Below are positions 23,660-31,214 of a stretch of 38,392 nucleotides of DNA, piece after piece. The translations under genes were made by a program, and so were the position numbers. A model generated the notes under the pieces. That model saw only the letters and a program-made list of their open reading frames with translations. It searched no databases and had not been told where the DNA came from. The stretch is from NCBI GenBank assembly GCA_042408415.1, contig JBHORE010000150.1, forward strand, positions 1 through 38,392, read 5' to 3'. Numbering within the stretch: position 1 is the stretch's first letter; every line of letters starts with the position of its first letter. Source of the DNA: Thermobaculum sp042408415 (GTDB lineage Bacteria; Chloroflexota; Chloroflexia; Thermobaculales; Thermobaculaceae).

Positions 23660-24709
23660 TTGGAGGTAACTAAACAGTTTCGACTACTTAGGAGAAGTTT
23701 TCTGTATAAGATGAGGGTTATAAAGTTAGCATCTTTAGTACTAGTAATATTGATCATTGCTACCGTGGTGTTTGGCATATTTGCCTACAATCGAGCGAAT
23801 GCTTTCAGTATGGCAATTAGCCGCAAGGGTGCCTTGGAGTCAGATATTAACCAATTAGCTAGTAAGGAAGGCCACTTTAATCTATTAGTCATGGGTTATG
23901 GCGGTGGTAATCATGATGGAGCTTACTTGACTGATTCCTTGATGATATACAGCGTGCCTTTAAGTGGAGGCCCTGCATCTCGTCTTAGCATTCCTAGAGA
24001 CCTATGGATAGAATCGCCTTATGGCTCTGGCTACTATCGTAAAATAAACGCCGCCTATGCTTACGCATTTGCGCAGACTCGTAATCATCGCAAGGCTGCG
24101 GCAGCGGCGGCAGAGGATATATCTCATGCACTAGGTATTCCCATTCAAGGTTGGATGACGGTCGATTTCAATGGCTTTAGAGATCTGGTAGATGCACTTG
24201 GAGGGGTAGATGTAAATGTCCCTAGGTCTTTTACCGCGAAGTATCCAGCCAATGATAATCCGAGAATAAACTATAAATGGATTACTATACGTTTCAAAAA
24301 GGGTGTGCAACATATGGATGGCGAAGAAGCGATACGTTATGCCAGGGCCAGGTATACAAATGATCCTCGTGAGTCCAGCGACTTTGCGCGGGCCGCTAGA
24401 CAGCAGTTAGTGGTATCTGCTATTAAGCGTAAGCTGCTGTCGCCATCCGGGATTATAAGAGGGTTCAAGCTTGCTGATGCTGTGCAAGACGATATAAAGA
24501 CCAATCTATCGGTCAGGGATCTTGCAAGTATATTTGGTAGAAAAATAGATGATAAGAGATCAGTGGTATTAGGGCTGGACAATGCCCTCGATCAGGGCAT
24601 GAGCAGCGACGGACAGTATATACTCTATCCCAAGAACAACAACTGGAATTATCTACATAAGTTTGTAAGGGACTCCCTTTATGGTTCTCAAAACACCGCT
24701 GAGAGGTAG
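23660..24709 (+). CDS. LytR-CpsA-Psr (LCP) family protein
   Basis: Up to 349 aa: short cytosolic N-terminus, one membrane anchor (LASLVLVILIIATVVFGIFA), then an extracellular LCP domain. Conserved parts are FNLLVMGYGG, YLTDSLMIYSV, the Arg/Asp in LSIPRDLWI, KINAAYAYA, and DLVDALGGVDVNVPRSF followed by the GEEAIRYARARY block. LCP enzymes transfer undecaprenyl-linked glycopolymers to peptidoglycan. The start is unsure: TTG 23660 has no upstream site, while ATG 23711 has GGAGA fifteen bases upstream, which is long. Confidence 0.9.
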   Translation: MEVTKQFRLLRRSFLYKMRVIKLASLVLVILIIATVVFGIFAYNRANAFSMAISRKGALESDINQLASKEGHFNLLVMGYGGGNHDGAYLTDSLMIYSVPLSGGPASRLSIPRDLWIESPYGSGYYRKINAAYAYAFAQTRNHRKAAAAAAEDISHALGIPIQGWMTVDFNGFRDLVDALGGVDVNVPRSFTAKYPANDNPRINYKWITIRFKKGVQHMDGEEAIRYARARYTNDPRESSDFARAARQQLVVSAIKRKLLSPSGIIRGFKLADAVQDDIKTNLSVRDLASIFGRKIDDKRSVVLGLDNALDQGMSSDGQYILYPKNNNWNYLHKFVRDSLYGSQNTAER

Positions 24710-24714
24710 TACCC

Positions 24715-24745
24715 TTGAAACGCCTATATAGTAGTTTGGTATACT
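24715..24745 (+). promoter_or_regulatory. Promoter of the tRNA-Ser pair
   Basis: TATACT (24740-24745) preceded by TGG gives an extended -10. TTGAAA at 24715-24720 is 19 bases upstream, a rather long spacer. Confidence 0.5.
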
Positions 24746-24753
24746 AACACGCT

Positions 24754-24839
24754 GGAGGGGTCGCATAGTGGACTAGTGCACCCGCCTCGAAAGCGGGCAG
24801 GGCGATGAGCCCTCGTGGGTTCGAATCCCACCCCCTCCG
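24754..24839 (+). tRNA. tRNA-Ser (CGA)
   Basis: An 86-nt class II tRNA. The acceptor is GGAGGGG/CCCCTCC with discriminator G, the anticodon loop has CGA between CCCGC and GCGGG, the long variable arm is AGGGCGATGAGCCCT, and the T arm is GTGGG TTCGAAT CCCAC. CCA is not encoded. A 7-bp hairpin (GCTCAGG/CCTGAGC, 24839-24857) without a T run separates it from the next tRNA. Confidence 0.96.
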
Positions 24840-24867
24840 CTCAGGGTTTTCCTGAGCCTAGATACGC

Positions 24868-24957
24868 GGAGAGGTCGCATAGTTGGTCTAGTGCGCGCGA
24901 CTGGAAATCGCGTAGGCGGTAAATCCCGCCTCGTGGGTTCGAATCCCACCCTCTCCG
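24868..24957 (+). tRNA. tRNA-Ser (GGA)
   Basis: A 90-nt class II tRNA with acceptor GGAGAGG/CCTCTCC, discriminator G and anticodon GGA in CTGGAAA on a CGCGA/TCGCG stem. The variable arm is long (AGGCGG...CCGCCT), and the T arm is the same as in the upstream tRNA-Ser. The run CTTTATTTTTT follows, which may help end the transcript before prmC. Confidence 0.96.
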
Positions 24958-24983
24958 CCTTTATTTTTTAATAGCTCTTCGTT

Positions 24984-25835
24984 ATGGCTACTATTAGAGA
25001 ATTACTTCTGGAAGCAAGGAATAGGCTGAAAGCCGCTGGGGTAGAAAATCCTTCTTTAGATTCAGAACTCCTTCTTGCTAGTGTTTTAGGAACTGACAGG
25101 ACCAGTTTGTTAGCTAACCTGAATCAAGAGGTAAGCTCCCCCGACCAAGAGAAGTTTCTTGGCCTAGTCGAGCGTAGGTCCCGTCACGAACCTATAGCCT
25201 ACATCCTAGGTTACAAGGAGTTCTATGGAAGGATTTTTTGTGTCTCTAGATCAGTACTTATCCCACGACCTGAAACAGAGATGCTTGTTGATCTTGCAAA
25301 AAAGCTCGCTCCAAAGAGAGCTGTAGTTGCCGATGTGGGTACTGGATCAGGGGCTATCGCTATATCTATTGCTATAGAACGTCCGGATGTGAAGGTTGTT
25401 GCCACTGATATTTCACGCGACGCGCTAGATGTTGCTCAAAGGAATGTACAGAAACATGGAGTGCAAGATAGAGTATTTCTCCTGCAAGGTAATCTTCTGG
25501 ATCCGGTGCATGAGATGGTAGACATGGTAGTTGCTAACCTACCATATATACCCGAATCTGAGGCTGATTCACTTCAACCCGATGTGATTTTATGGGAGCC
25601 ACGAACTGCTCTCTTCGGTGGAAAGGATGGTTTGGAGTATATAAGAAAGCTCTTGGATCAACTACCAAGACGCTGCTCATACGGCGCCTACTGCTTGTTA
25701 GAGGTGGATCCAAGGTTAGTTGACAAACTAAGGCAAGAAGTAAAACTCAGGTACCCCGATGCCAACATTGTCGTCCTTAAAGACTTGGCTGGACTTCCTA
25801 GGGTGGTTTCGATCAGTAATTTTACATCTTCTTGA
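24984..25835 (+). CDS. prmC: Peptide chain release factor N5-glutamine methyltransferase
   Basis: Methylates the GGQ glutamine of release factors RF1 and RF2 using SAM, improving termination. At 283 aa it has the helical N-terminal substrate domain followed by a Rossmann methyltransferase: RPETEMLVD, SAM loop VADVGTGSGAIAIS, acidic ATDIS, and the active-site motif ANLPYIPES. The usual motif is NPPY, and here the first Pro is Leu, as in rRNA adenine methylases, but the surrounding YIPESE and FGGKDGLEYIRKLL are PrmC-like. No prfA is next to it. Confidence 0.9.
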   Translation: MATIRELLLEARNRLKAAGVENPSLDSELLLASVLGTDRTSLLANLNQEVSSPDQEKFLGLVERRSRHEPIAYILGYKEFYGRIFCVSRSVLIPRPETEMLVDLAKKLAPKRAVVADVGTGSGAIAISIAIERPDVKVVATDISRDALDVAQRNVQKHGVQDRVFLLQGNLLDPVHEMVDMVVANLPYIPESEADSLQPDVILWEPRTALFGGKDGLEYIRKLLDQLPRRCSYGAYCLLEVDPRLVDKLRQEVKLRYPDANIVVLKDLAGLPRVVSISNFTSS

Positions 25836-26115
25836 CGACAATTTCCTATTCTTTCACACCTACTTAACACCTGGATGGGCATCTTAATAGTGGATGCTTA
25901 AGAAATCTCGAAGGAGAATCAATTGCTTATCTGCAGCTCCAAAAGGGATCACAAGTTTACAGTCCCACTGTCGAAAATGGGCTGGGGGATGGTATCAATG
26001 GACGCTTTGAGGTTCTACCGTACTCGTCCCAAATGTTAGGTGGCGACTCATAACTTATTAGTCTCTATGGAGCTGTCAGGAAAATTGTTGCTCATCGTAT
26101 TACAGGTGGAAAGAA
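25836..26115 (+). other. Intergenic stretch with one weak small ORF
   Basis: No recognisable gene. AAGGAG six bases before TTG 25923 could start a 38-residue peptide ending at TAG 26037-26039 (MLICSSKRDHKF...). A second frame is open from about 25878 to a stop near 26052 but has no start codon with a good site. Neither has a known relative that I recognise. The stretch could be a decayed gene. Confidence 0.25.
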
Positions 26116-26349
26116 ATGACAGAGATCAAAACAAAAGCCCAACTGATTAGTTATCTAAGAGATCTTCAGGCAGATTCTAGAAGACACAGATATATTTATT
26201 GGAACAGTCGTAGAATTACTTTGGGCAATGCTCTCAAGAAGGCTGAGGGACTGTCGGGTTTGGAGACTATAATTCAATGGCATGACCATATATTAGTTCT
26301 CGACCCCTCCACACTTAGGAGGTTGCGTGGCTACACTCTGGGCGGCTAA
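26116..26349 (+). CDS. Small protein of unknown function
   Basis: A 77-aa soluble protein, rich in Arg and Leu, with a basic first half (SRRHRYIYWNSRRITLGNALKKAEG) and no membrane segment or metal motif. The ATG has GGAAAG a few bases upstream. It lies between prmC and trigger factor with its own space on both sides. I do not recognise a family. Base composition and codon use resemble its neighbours, which supports a real gene, but nothing points to a role. Confidence 0.55.
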   Translation: MTEIKTKAQLISYLRDLQADSRRHRYIYWNSRRITLGNALKKAEGLSGLETIIQWHDHILVLDPSTLRRLRGYTLGG

Positions 26350-26369
26350 AGCCAAAATGAGCCCTGAGG

Positions 26370-26411
26370 TGATATAATTGCGCGCCGGGTATTTATAAGT
26401 AATACTATAAT
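26370..26411 (+). promoter_or_regulatory. Two tandem -10 elements upstream of tig
   Basis: TGATATAAT (26370-26378) is an extended -10, and a second TATAAT lies at 26406-26411. Starts would fall near 26385 and 26418. No strong -35 is seen for either. Confidence 0.5.
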
Positions 26412-26465
26412 TATGCCCACTGATATAAGTCAGTGAGTAACAAGACTATATGGGGGTTAGAGTCT

Positions 26466-27968
26466 TTGGTGAAGGTCGAATCTGAGAGACTTCCTGGTAG
26501 CGTAGTTAGACTCGAGATAGAGGTAGATAAAGAAACTGTTGAGAAAGAGATAGATAGAGCCTATCGTAGGCTAGCTAACAGAGTGGTTATTCCTGGATTC
26601 CGAAAGGGGAAAGCTCCTAGGGTATTGATTGAAAGGTACCTAGGGGAGGAAGCTATTTTTGAGGAGGCCACCCGAGAGATAGTGCCCAATGCTATCGAGC
26701 AGGCTGTTGAGCAGGAGAAGATAAACCCTATAGCCGAGCCTCAGGCTTTTAAGTTGCTTGAGCGTGAGCCTTTCAGGTTTGAAGTCACGCTTCCAGTTGA
26801 ACCCACAGTAAAGCTAGGGGACTATAAATCTGTACGTGTCGAGCGTCGTGAGGTAAGTGTCACTGATGAGGATATTGATAAGTATATAGAATCTCTTCGG
26901 GAAAGAGAGGGGGTGTGGGTTACTCCTGATCCTGCGCGCCCTGCCAAGAACGGTGATCAGCTTGTCGTAGATATAGAAGAACATTATGAAGGCGAGGAGC
27001 CTCGTAAGAGAGAGGATCTTACTATAGTCCTTGGTAGAGGTTATCTACCTGAAGATGTTGAGAAAGCTTTAGAGGGTGCGGAAGAGGGTAAAGACTACGA
27101 GGTTGAGTCGAAGTTACCTGAGGACTATCCTGTGGAGGAGTATGCAGGTAAGCCTGTCAAGTATAAGGTTACTGTAAAGAGCATAAAGGAGCTTCAGCTT
27201 CCCGATCTGGACGATGACTTTGCTAAGAGGACTGGACTGGGTGCTGAGAGCGTTGAGGATCTTAGGCAGAAGGTTAGGGAGAGGCTCCAGGCTGAAAGGG
27301 AAGCTGAGGAGCGTGACAGAGTGGCAAATGAAGTCATAGAGAAGATGGTAGAGACATCTATGGTAGATATGCCTCAGGTACTTATTGAGCATGAGGTAGA
27401 TCATCAGCTGGCTCATATTCGTGAAAACCTCAGCGCTCAAGGTATACCTCTCGAGCAGTACTTACGATTTACTCAGCAGACTATAGAGGATCTTAGAAAC
27501 ACCCTACGTCCTGACGCCGAGAAGAGGCTGACAAGGCGCTTAGTTCTGTCGGAAATAGCAAAGGCTGAAAATATAGAGGTCGATGAATCCGAAATTCAGC
27601 GAGAGATAGATAGGATCGCAGAGCGTATAGACGAATCTGAGCGCGCCGAGGCAAGAGCCTTGCTGGATACTCAGGAGTGGCGTGATCGTATAAGGGCTGA
27701 TATTTACGATCGTCGGTTCCTCGACAGAATTGTGGAAATAGCCACTGGAGAACCGCTTTATCCTAAAGAGGAATCGACAAGTGAAGGCTCAGAGCAAACT
27801 CCTGCCTCCTCAGCGTCACAAGTAGATGCTGAGAATTTGGCCATAGATGATACCGAAGGGGATGCCAATGAAAGCGAGGTAGCTGCTGAAGGTGAGGTCT
27901 TAGTTCAGGCTTCTGAAGAGTCTCAAGAGTCTGAAGCTGAGGATAATGACGAGGCTCATAAGGCGTAG
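26466..27968 (+). CDS. tig: Trigger factor
   Basis: Ribosome-bound chaperone and prolyl isomerase that shelters nascent chains. The N-terminal ribosome-binding domain carries the signature VVIPGFRKGKAPR, followed by the FKBP-like domain (about 155-250) and the C-terminal helical arms. The start is one of three: TTG 26466 (GGGGG nine bases upstream), GTG 26469, or GTG 26433; the first two give the normal N-terminus MKVESERLPG. The last 65 residues or so are an acidic, low-complexity Glu/Ser/Ala/Asp tail beyond the usual end. The gene heads a tig-clpP-clpX cluster. Confidence 0.95.
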   Translation: MVKVESERLPGSVVRLEIEVDKETVEKEIDRAYRRLANRVVIPGFRKGKAPRVLIERYLGEEAIFEEATREIVPNAIEQAVEQEKINPIAEPQAFKLLEREPFRFEVTLPVEPTVKLGDYKSVRVERREVSVTDEDIDKYIESLREREGVWVTPDPARPAKNGDQLVVDIEEHYEGEEPRKREDLTIVLGRGYLPEDVEKALEGAEEGKDYEVESKLPEDYPVEEYAGKPVKYKVTVKSIKELQLPDLDDDFAKRTGLGAESVEDLRQKVRERLQAEREAEERDRVANEVIEKMVETSMVDMPQVLIEHEVDHQLAHIRENLSAQGIPLEQYLRFTQQTIEDLRNTLRPDAEKRLTRRLVLSEIAKAENIEVDESEIQREIDRIAERIDESERAEARALLDTQEWRDRIRADIYDRRFLDRIVEIATGEPLYPKEESTSEGSEQTPASSASQVDAENLAIDDTEGDANESEVAAEGEVLVQASEESQESEAEDNDEAHKA

Positions 27969-28069
27969 AAGGGTGTGTAGTTGGTGGCAAAATAAGCCAT
28001 AAGCTTTAGATCCTTGCCTGCGTTGTTAAAATGGATAGTAGAGGTGTTATTTTTTCGGAGGATAGAGAA

Positions 28070-28702
28070 ATGGTTACCGATCTCAGATCGCTTATTCCTA
28101 TGGTAATAGAGACAACCAATAGAGGTGAGAGGGCTTTTGATATTTACTCTCGCCTTCTAAAGGACAGAATAATTATCCTTGGAACCCCCATTGATGATCA
28201 GATAGCAAATCTTATTATTGCTCAACTGCTGTTTCTGGATGCCGAAGATCCTGAGAGGGATATACAGTTTTACATAAATAGCCCTGGAGGATCCATCACA
28301 GCTGGTCTTGCAATATATGATACTATGCAGTTTGTCAGGCCTGATATCGTGACCATTTGTATGGGTTTGGCGGCTAGTATGGCTACACCTCTGCTTGCTG
28401 CTGGTACCAAGGGCAAGAGATATGCTCTGCCCAACGCCACTATACATATGCATCCTGCGAGTGGTGGGGCACAAGGTGCTGCAGCTGACGTGGAGCAGCA
28501 AGCCAGGTTCCTAATCAGGATGCAGCGCAGGGTGCGTGAGCTACTAGCCATGCATACTGGCCAACCTTTGGAGAGAATAGAGATCGACTTCGACAGGGAG
28601 AAGTTTATGACTCCCGAAGAGGCCAAAGAATACGGTATTATTGACGAAATAATGGCAAGTACAAAGCAGCTACCTGCAGGTAACGTGCAGAGTACTACTT
28701 AG
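28070..28702 (+). CDS. clpP: ATP-dependent Clp protease proteolytic subunit
   Basis: Serine peptidase of the ClpXP complex; it forms two stacked heptameric rings. At 210 aa the catalytic triad is S103 in GLAASMATPL, H128 in IHMHPASGG and D173 in IEIDFDRE. INSPGGSITAGLAIYDTM is the oxyanion region. I choose ATG 28070 because GGAGG (28057-28061) lies eight bases upstream; an in-frame ATG at 28031 has no such site. clpX follows directly, with trigger factor upstream, the conserved order in many bacteria. Confidence 0.96.
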   Translation: MVTDLRSLIPMVIETTNRGERAFDIYSRLLKDRIIILGTPIDDQIANLIIAQLLFLDAEDPERDIQFYINSPGGSITAGLAIYDTMQFVRPDIVTICMGLAASMATPLLAAGTKGKRYALPNATIHMHPASGGAQGAAADVEQQARFLIRMQRRVRELLAMHTGQPLERIEIDFDREKFMTPEEAKEYGIIDEIMASTKQLPAGNVQSTT

Positions 28703-28715
28703 TTTGGGAGAGGAA

Positions 28716-29984
28716 ATGTCCAATTCTAGAAGTTCCAGATCAAGCTACAAATGCTCATTCTGCGGCAAACGCCAGGAAGATGTACGCCGGTTGATAGCAG
28801 GTCCGGGCGCGGTTTATATCTGCAATGAGTGTGTAGATCTATGCCGCGAGATCATAGATGAAGAGGAGTCGGCTGGACTCCGCCGAGAGCCGGCGCCATC
28901 TAGAATCCCGCCTCCTAAGAAGATTTATGAGCTTCTGGATAATTACGTAGTGGGGCAGGACAGGGCAAAGAAAACCCTTTCCGTGGCCGTTTACAACCAC
29001 TACAAACGCGTTGCCGCAGATATGCAGATCGATGATGTGGAGCTTCAGAAGAGCAACATACTTATGATAGGGCCTACCGGCTCCGGTAAGACGCTTCTTG
29101 CTCAGACCTTAGCTAAGATTTTGGATGTGCCGTTCTCAATAGCTGATGCTACTGCTCTTACCGAGGCTGGTTACGTTGGTGAAGATGTCGAGAATATACT
29201 ACTGCGGTTGATACAAGCTGCAGATCTGGATATCCAAAGGGCCGAGCGTGGAATCATATACATAGACGAGATAGATAAGATCGCCCGTAAAGGTGACAAT
29301 CCCTCGATAACCAGGGATGTATCAGGTGAGGGTGTACAGCAAGCACTTTTGAAGATCATAGAGGGAACAGTTGCTAATGTACCGCCACAAAGCGGACGCA
29401 AGCATCCTCATCAGGAATTTATACAAATCGATACGACTAACATACTGTTCATTTGTGGTGGTGCTTTTGAGGGCCTGGAAGACATAGTAGCCAAGAGGAT
29501 AGGCGCGAAGAGATCTCTAGGTTTTGCGCGGCACGAGTATGACTCTGGCCAATCTGAAGGTTCGGTGCTCCAGCATGTCATCCCAGAGGATCTATTGAAG
29601 TTTGGGCTGATCCCTGAGTTCATTGGTAGATTACCTGTTGTGGTTACTTTGGATCCTCTGACAAAGGAGGATTTGATCCATATACTGACCAAGCCCAAGA
29701 ACGCGATTATAAAGCAATATCAGAAGCTCATGGCTCTCGATAACGTGGAGCTACAGTTCACAAACGATGCTCTGGAAGCTGCAGCTGAGGAGGCTATAGC
29801 TCGCAAGACGGGTGCTAGAGGGCTAAGATCCACGATAGAGGAAGTCTTGCTGGAGACCATGTACGAGATACCCTCCCTGACCGGTGTACGTAAGTGTATT
29901 GTTGATGGGGATACTATACGTAATAGATCTAAGCCTAAGCTTGTGACATGGGAAGATAGCAAACAACTCGAGGAGAGCGCCTAA
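28716..29984 (+). CDS. clpX: ATP-dependent Clp protease ATP-binding subunit ClpX
   Basis: AAA+ unfoldase that feeds substrates to ClpP. At 422 aa it has an N-terminal C4 zinc finger (C13, C16, C36, C39), Walker A GPTGSGKT, pore loop GYVGEDVE, Walker B IIYIDEIDK, the sensor region and the ClpP-docking IGF-type loop in LIPEFIGRLPV. The start is ATG 28716 with GGGAGAGG just upstream, not the TTG at 28704. It lies 13 bases after clpP and is probably co-transcribed with it. Confidence 0.97.
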   Translation: MSNSRSSRSSYKCSFCGKRQEDVRRLIAGPGAVYICNECVDLCREIIDEEESAGLRREPAPSRIPPPKKIYELLDNYVVGQDRAKKTLSVAVYNHYKRVAADMQIDDVELQKSNILMIGPTGSGKTLLAQTLAKILDVPFSIADATALTEAGYVGEDVENILLRLIQAADLDIQRAERGIIYIDEIDKIARKGDNPSITRDVSGEGVQQALLKIIEGTVANVPPQSGRKHPHQEFIQIDTTNILFICGGAFEGLEDIVAKRIGAKRSLGFARHEYDSGQSEGSVLQHVIPEDLLKFGLIPEFIGRLPVVVTLDPLTKEDLIHILTKPKNAIIKQYQKLMALDNVELQFTNDALEAAAEEAIARKTGARGLRSTIEEVLLETMYEIPSLTGVRKCIVDGDTIRNRSKPKLVTWEDSKQLEESA

Positions 29985-30011
29985 GTTGGTTGCTATCCGT
30001 GGAGGTAGTAG

Positions 30012-30749
30012 GTGAGCGTACTCAGGCGCCTGGAGAGCGGGTTAGAGGCCTTATTCGAGGGGGCCTTCACCCGCATCTTTAGGCCTAGAGTACAGCCAGC
30101 TGAAATAGCTCATCGTCTCGAAAGGGAACTTGAGACCAATCAGGTTGTGGGACTAGGCCAGATACTGGCCCCTAATTACTACCAAGTATCTTTGCATCCT
30201 AGAGATTATGAGCCATTTGAGCGTTTCAAGACAGCTCTCGAGCGTGATTTTTCAGCTTATATTCAAGACAGGGCAAGGGCTCATAATTTGACACTCGTTA
30301 CTAAGCCTAAAGTCGAGATAATTTCTGATCCAAATGTCAAGCCTGGTTCAGTTCATGTGGAGTCTTATCTGCAAGATCTGGGGCCTGGTGAGATCGACCC
30401 ACAGCTTGAATTTACTCAACCTATAGAGGTTACTAGAGCACGGCCGAAGGTGCCAGCATCTGCTTTCTTGACAGTGATAAGTGGCCCCCAAAACGGTCAA
30501 AGATTCCACTTATCTCCTTCCGGCCGTGCATCCATAGGCAGAGGACTAGATAATCAGATAATTCTGGAAGATCCAATGGTGTCCAGGCATCATGCCGAGA
30601 TATACCTCCGTGGTAGTGAGTGGTATATAAAAGATCTAAATAGTACTAATGGCACATACGTCAATGGCCACGCGATTAGGGAGAAGGCCTTGGAACACGG
30701 GGATAGGATAACCCTGGGTAGTGTAGACATTAGGTTCAGTTTGAGATAG
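30012..30749 (+). CDS. FhaA-type protein: DUF3662 domain plus FHA domain
   Basis: A 245-aa cytosolic protein. The N-terminal DUF3662 domain (about 1-120, SGLEALFEGAFTRIFRPRVQPAEIA) is followed by a short linker and a C-terminal FHA domain with the phosphothreonine-binding residues in SIGRGLDNQI, VSRHHAEI and DLNSTNGTYVNG. In actinobacteria FhaA partners with PknB-type Ser/Thr kinases and MviN to control peptidoglycan synthesis and division. GTG 30012 has GGAGG with a six-base spacer. The next gene is the usual FhaB-like partner. Confidence 0.9.
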   Translation: MSVLRRLESGLEALFEGAFTRIFRPRVQPAEIAHRLERELETNQVVGLGQILAPNYYQVSLHPRDYEPFERFKTALERDFSAYIQDRARAHNLTLVTKPKVEIISDPNVKPGSVHVESYLQDLGPGEIDPQLEFTQPIEVTRARPKVPASAFLTVISGPQNGQRFHLSPSGRASIGRGLDNQIILEDPMVSRHHAEIYLRGSEWYIKDLNSTNGTYVNGHAIREKALEHGDRITLGSVDIRFSLR

Positions 30750-30768
30750 AGGTTTGGGAAGGACCGCA

Positions 30769-31206
30769 GTGAGGATAAACTACGATCTACTTGTGTTCCT
30801 TCTCAATGTGGGATTCGTAGCCCTACTATATATCTTCCTCTTTGAGGTGGTAAGGATAGCTCTAAGGGAGCTTAGAGCAGTTACTGCTACTACGTCTCAA
30901 AATAGCAGGTTTGGTCAACTTGTAGTCGTAGACCCAGGACGTACAGGACTAAGACCAGGAACTGTCTTCCCACTTGAACCCACCACTGCTATTGGTAGGA
31001 AGATATCTAACGCTATAGTCCTGGATGACCCTACTGTCTCTGGAGAGCATGCTATTCTCTATCTTTGGGATGGCACTTGGTACATTCGAGACGCTGGTAG
31101 TACCAATGGTACATTAGTTAACGGTCAAGATGTCATTGAACCCTCTCCTGTGAATGTGGGTGACATACTAACTCTAGGAGCTGTAAAGCTTAGACTGGCA
31201 AGATAG
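30769..31206 (+). CDS. FhaB-type membrane FHA protein
   Basis: About 145 aa: an N-terminal membrane helix (LLVFLLNVGFVALLYIFLFEVV) then a cytosolic FHA domain with AIGRKISNAIVL, VSGEHAIL and DAGSTNGTLVNG. It should dock threonine-phosphorylated proteins at the membrane, like mycobacterial FhaB/FipA of the cell-division cluster. I choose GTG 30769, with AAGGA five bases upstream, over TTG 30754. No Ser/Thr kinase or phosphatase is in this cluster, so its phospho-partner lies elsewhere. Confidence 0.88.
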   Translation: MRINYDLLVFLLNVGFVALLYIFLFEVVRIALRELRAVTATTSQNSRFGQLVVVDPGRTGLRPGTVFPLEPTTAIGRKISNAIVLDDPTVSGEHAILYLWDGTWYIRDAGSTNGTLVNGQDVIEPSPVNVGDILTLGAVKLRLAR

Positions 31207-31214
31207 AATAAAGC

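Noticed and set aside
24839..24857. GCTCAGG/CCTGAGC hairpin as a terminator between the tRNA-Ser genes
   Set aside because: No T run follows, and the second tRNA has no clear promoter of its own, so it is more likely a spacer or processing hairpin in a shared transcript.
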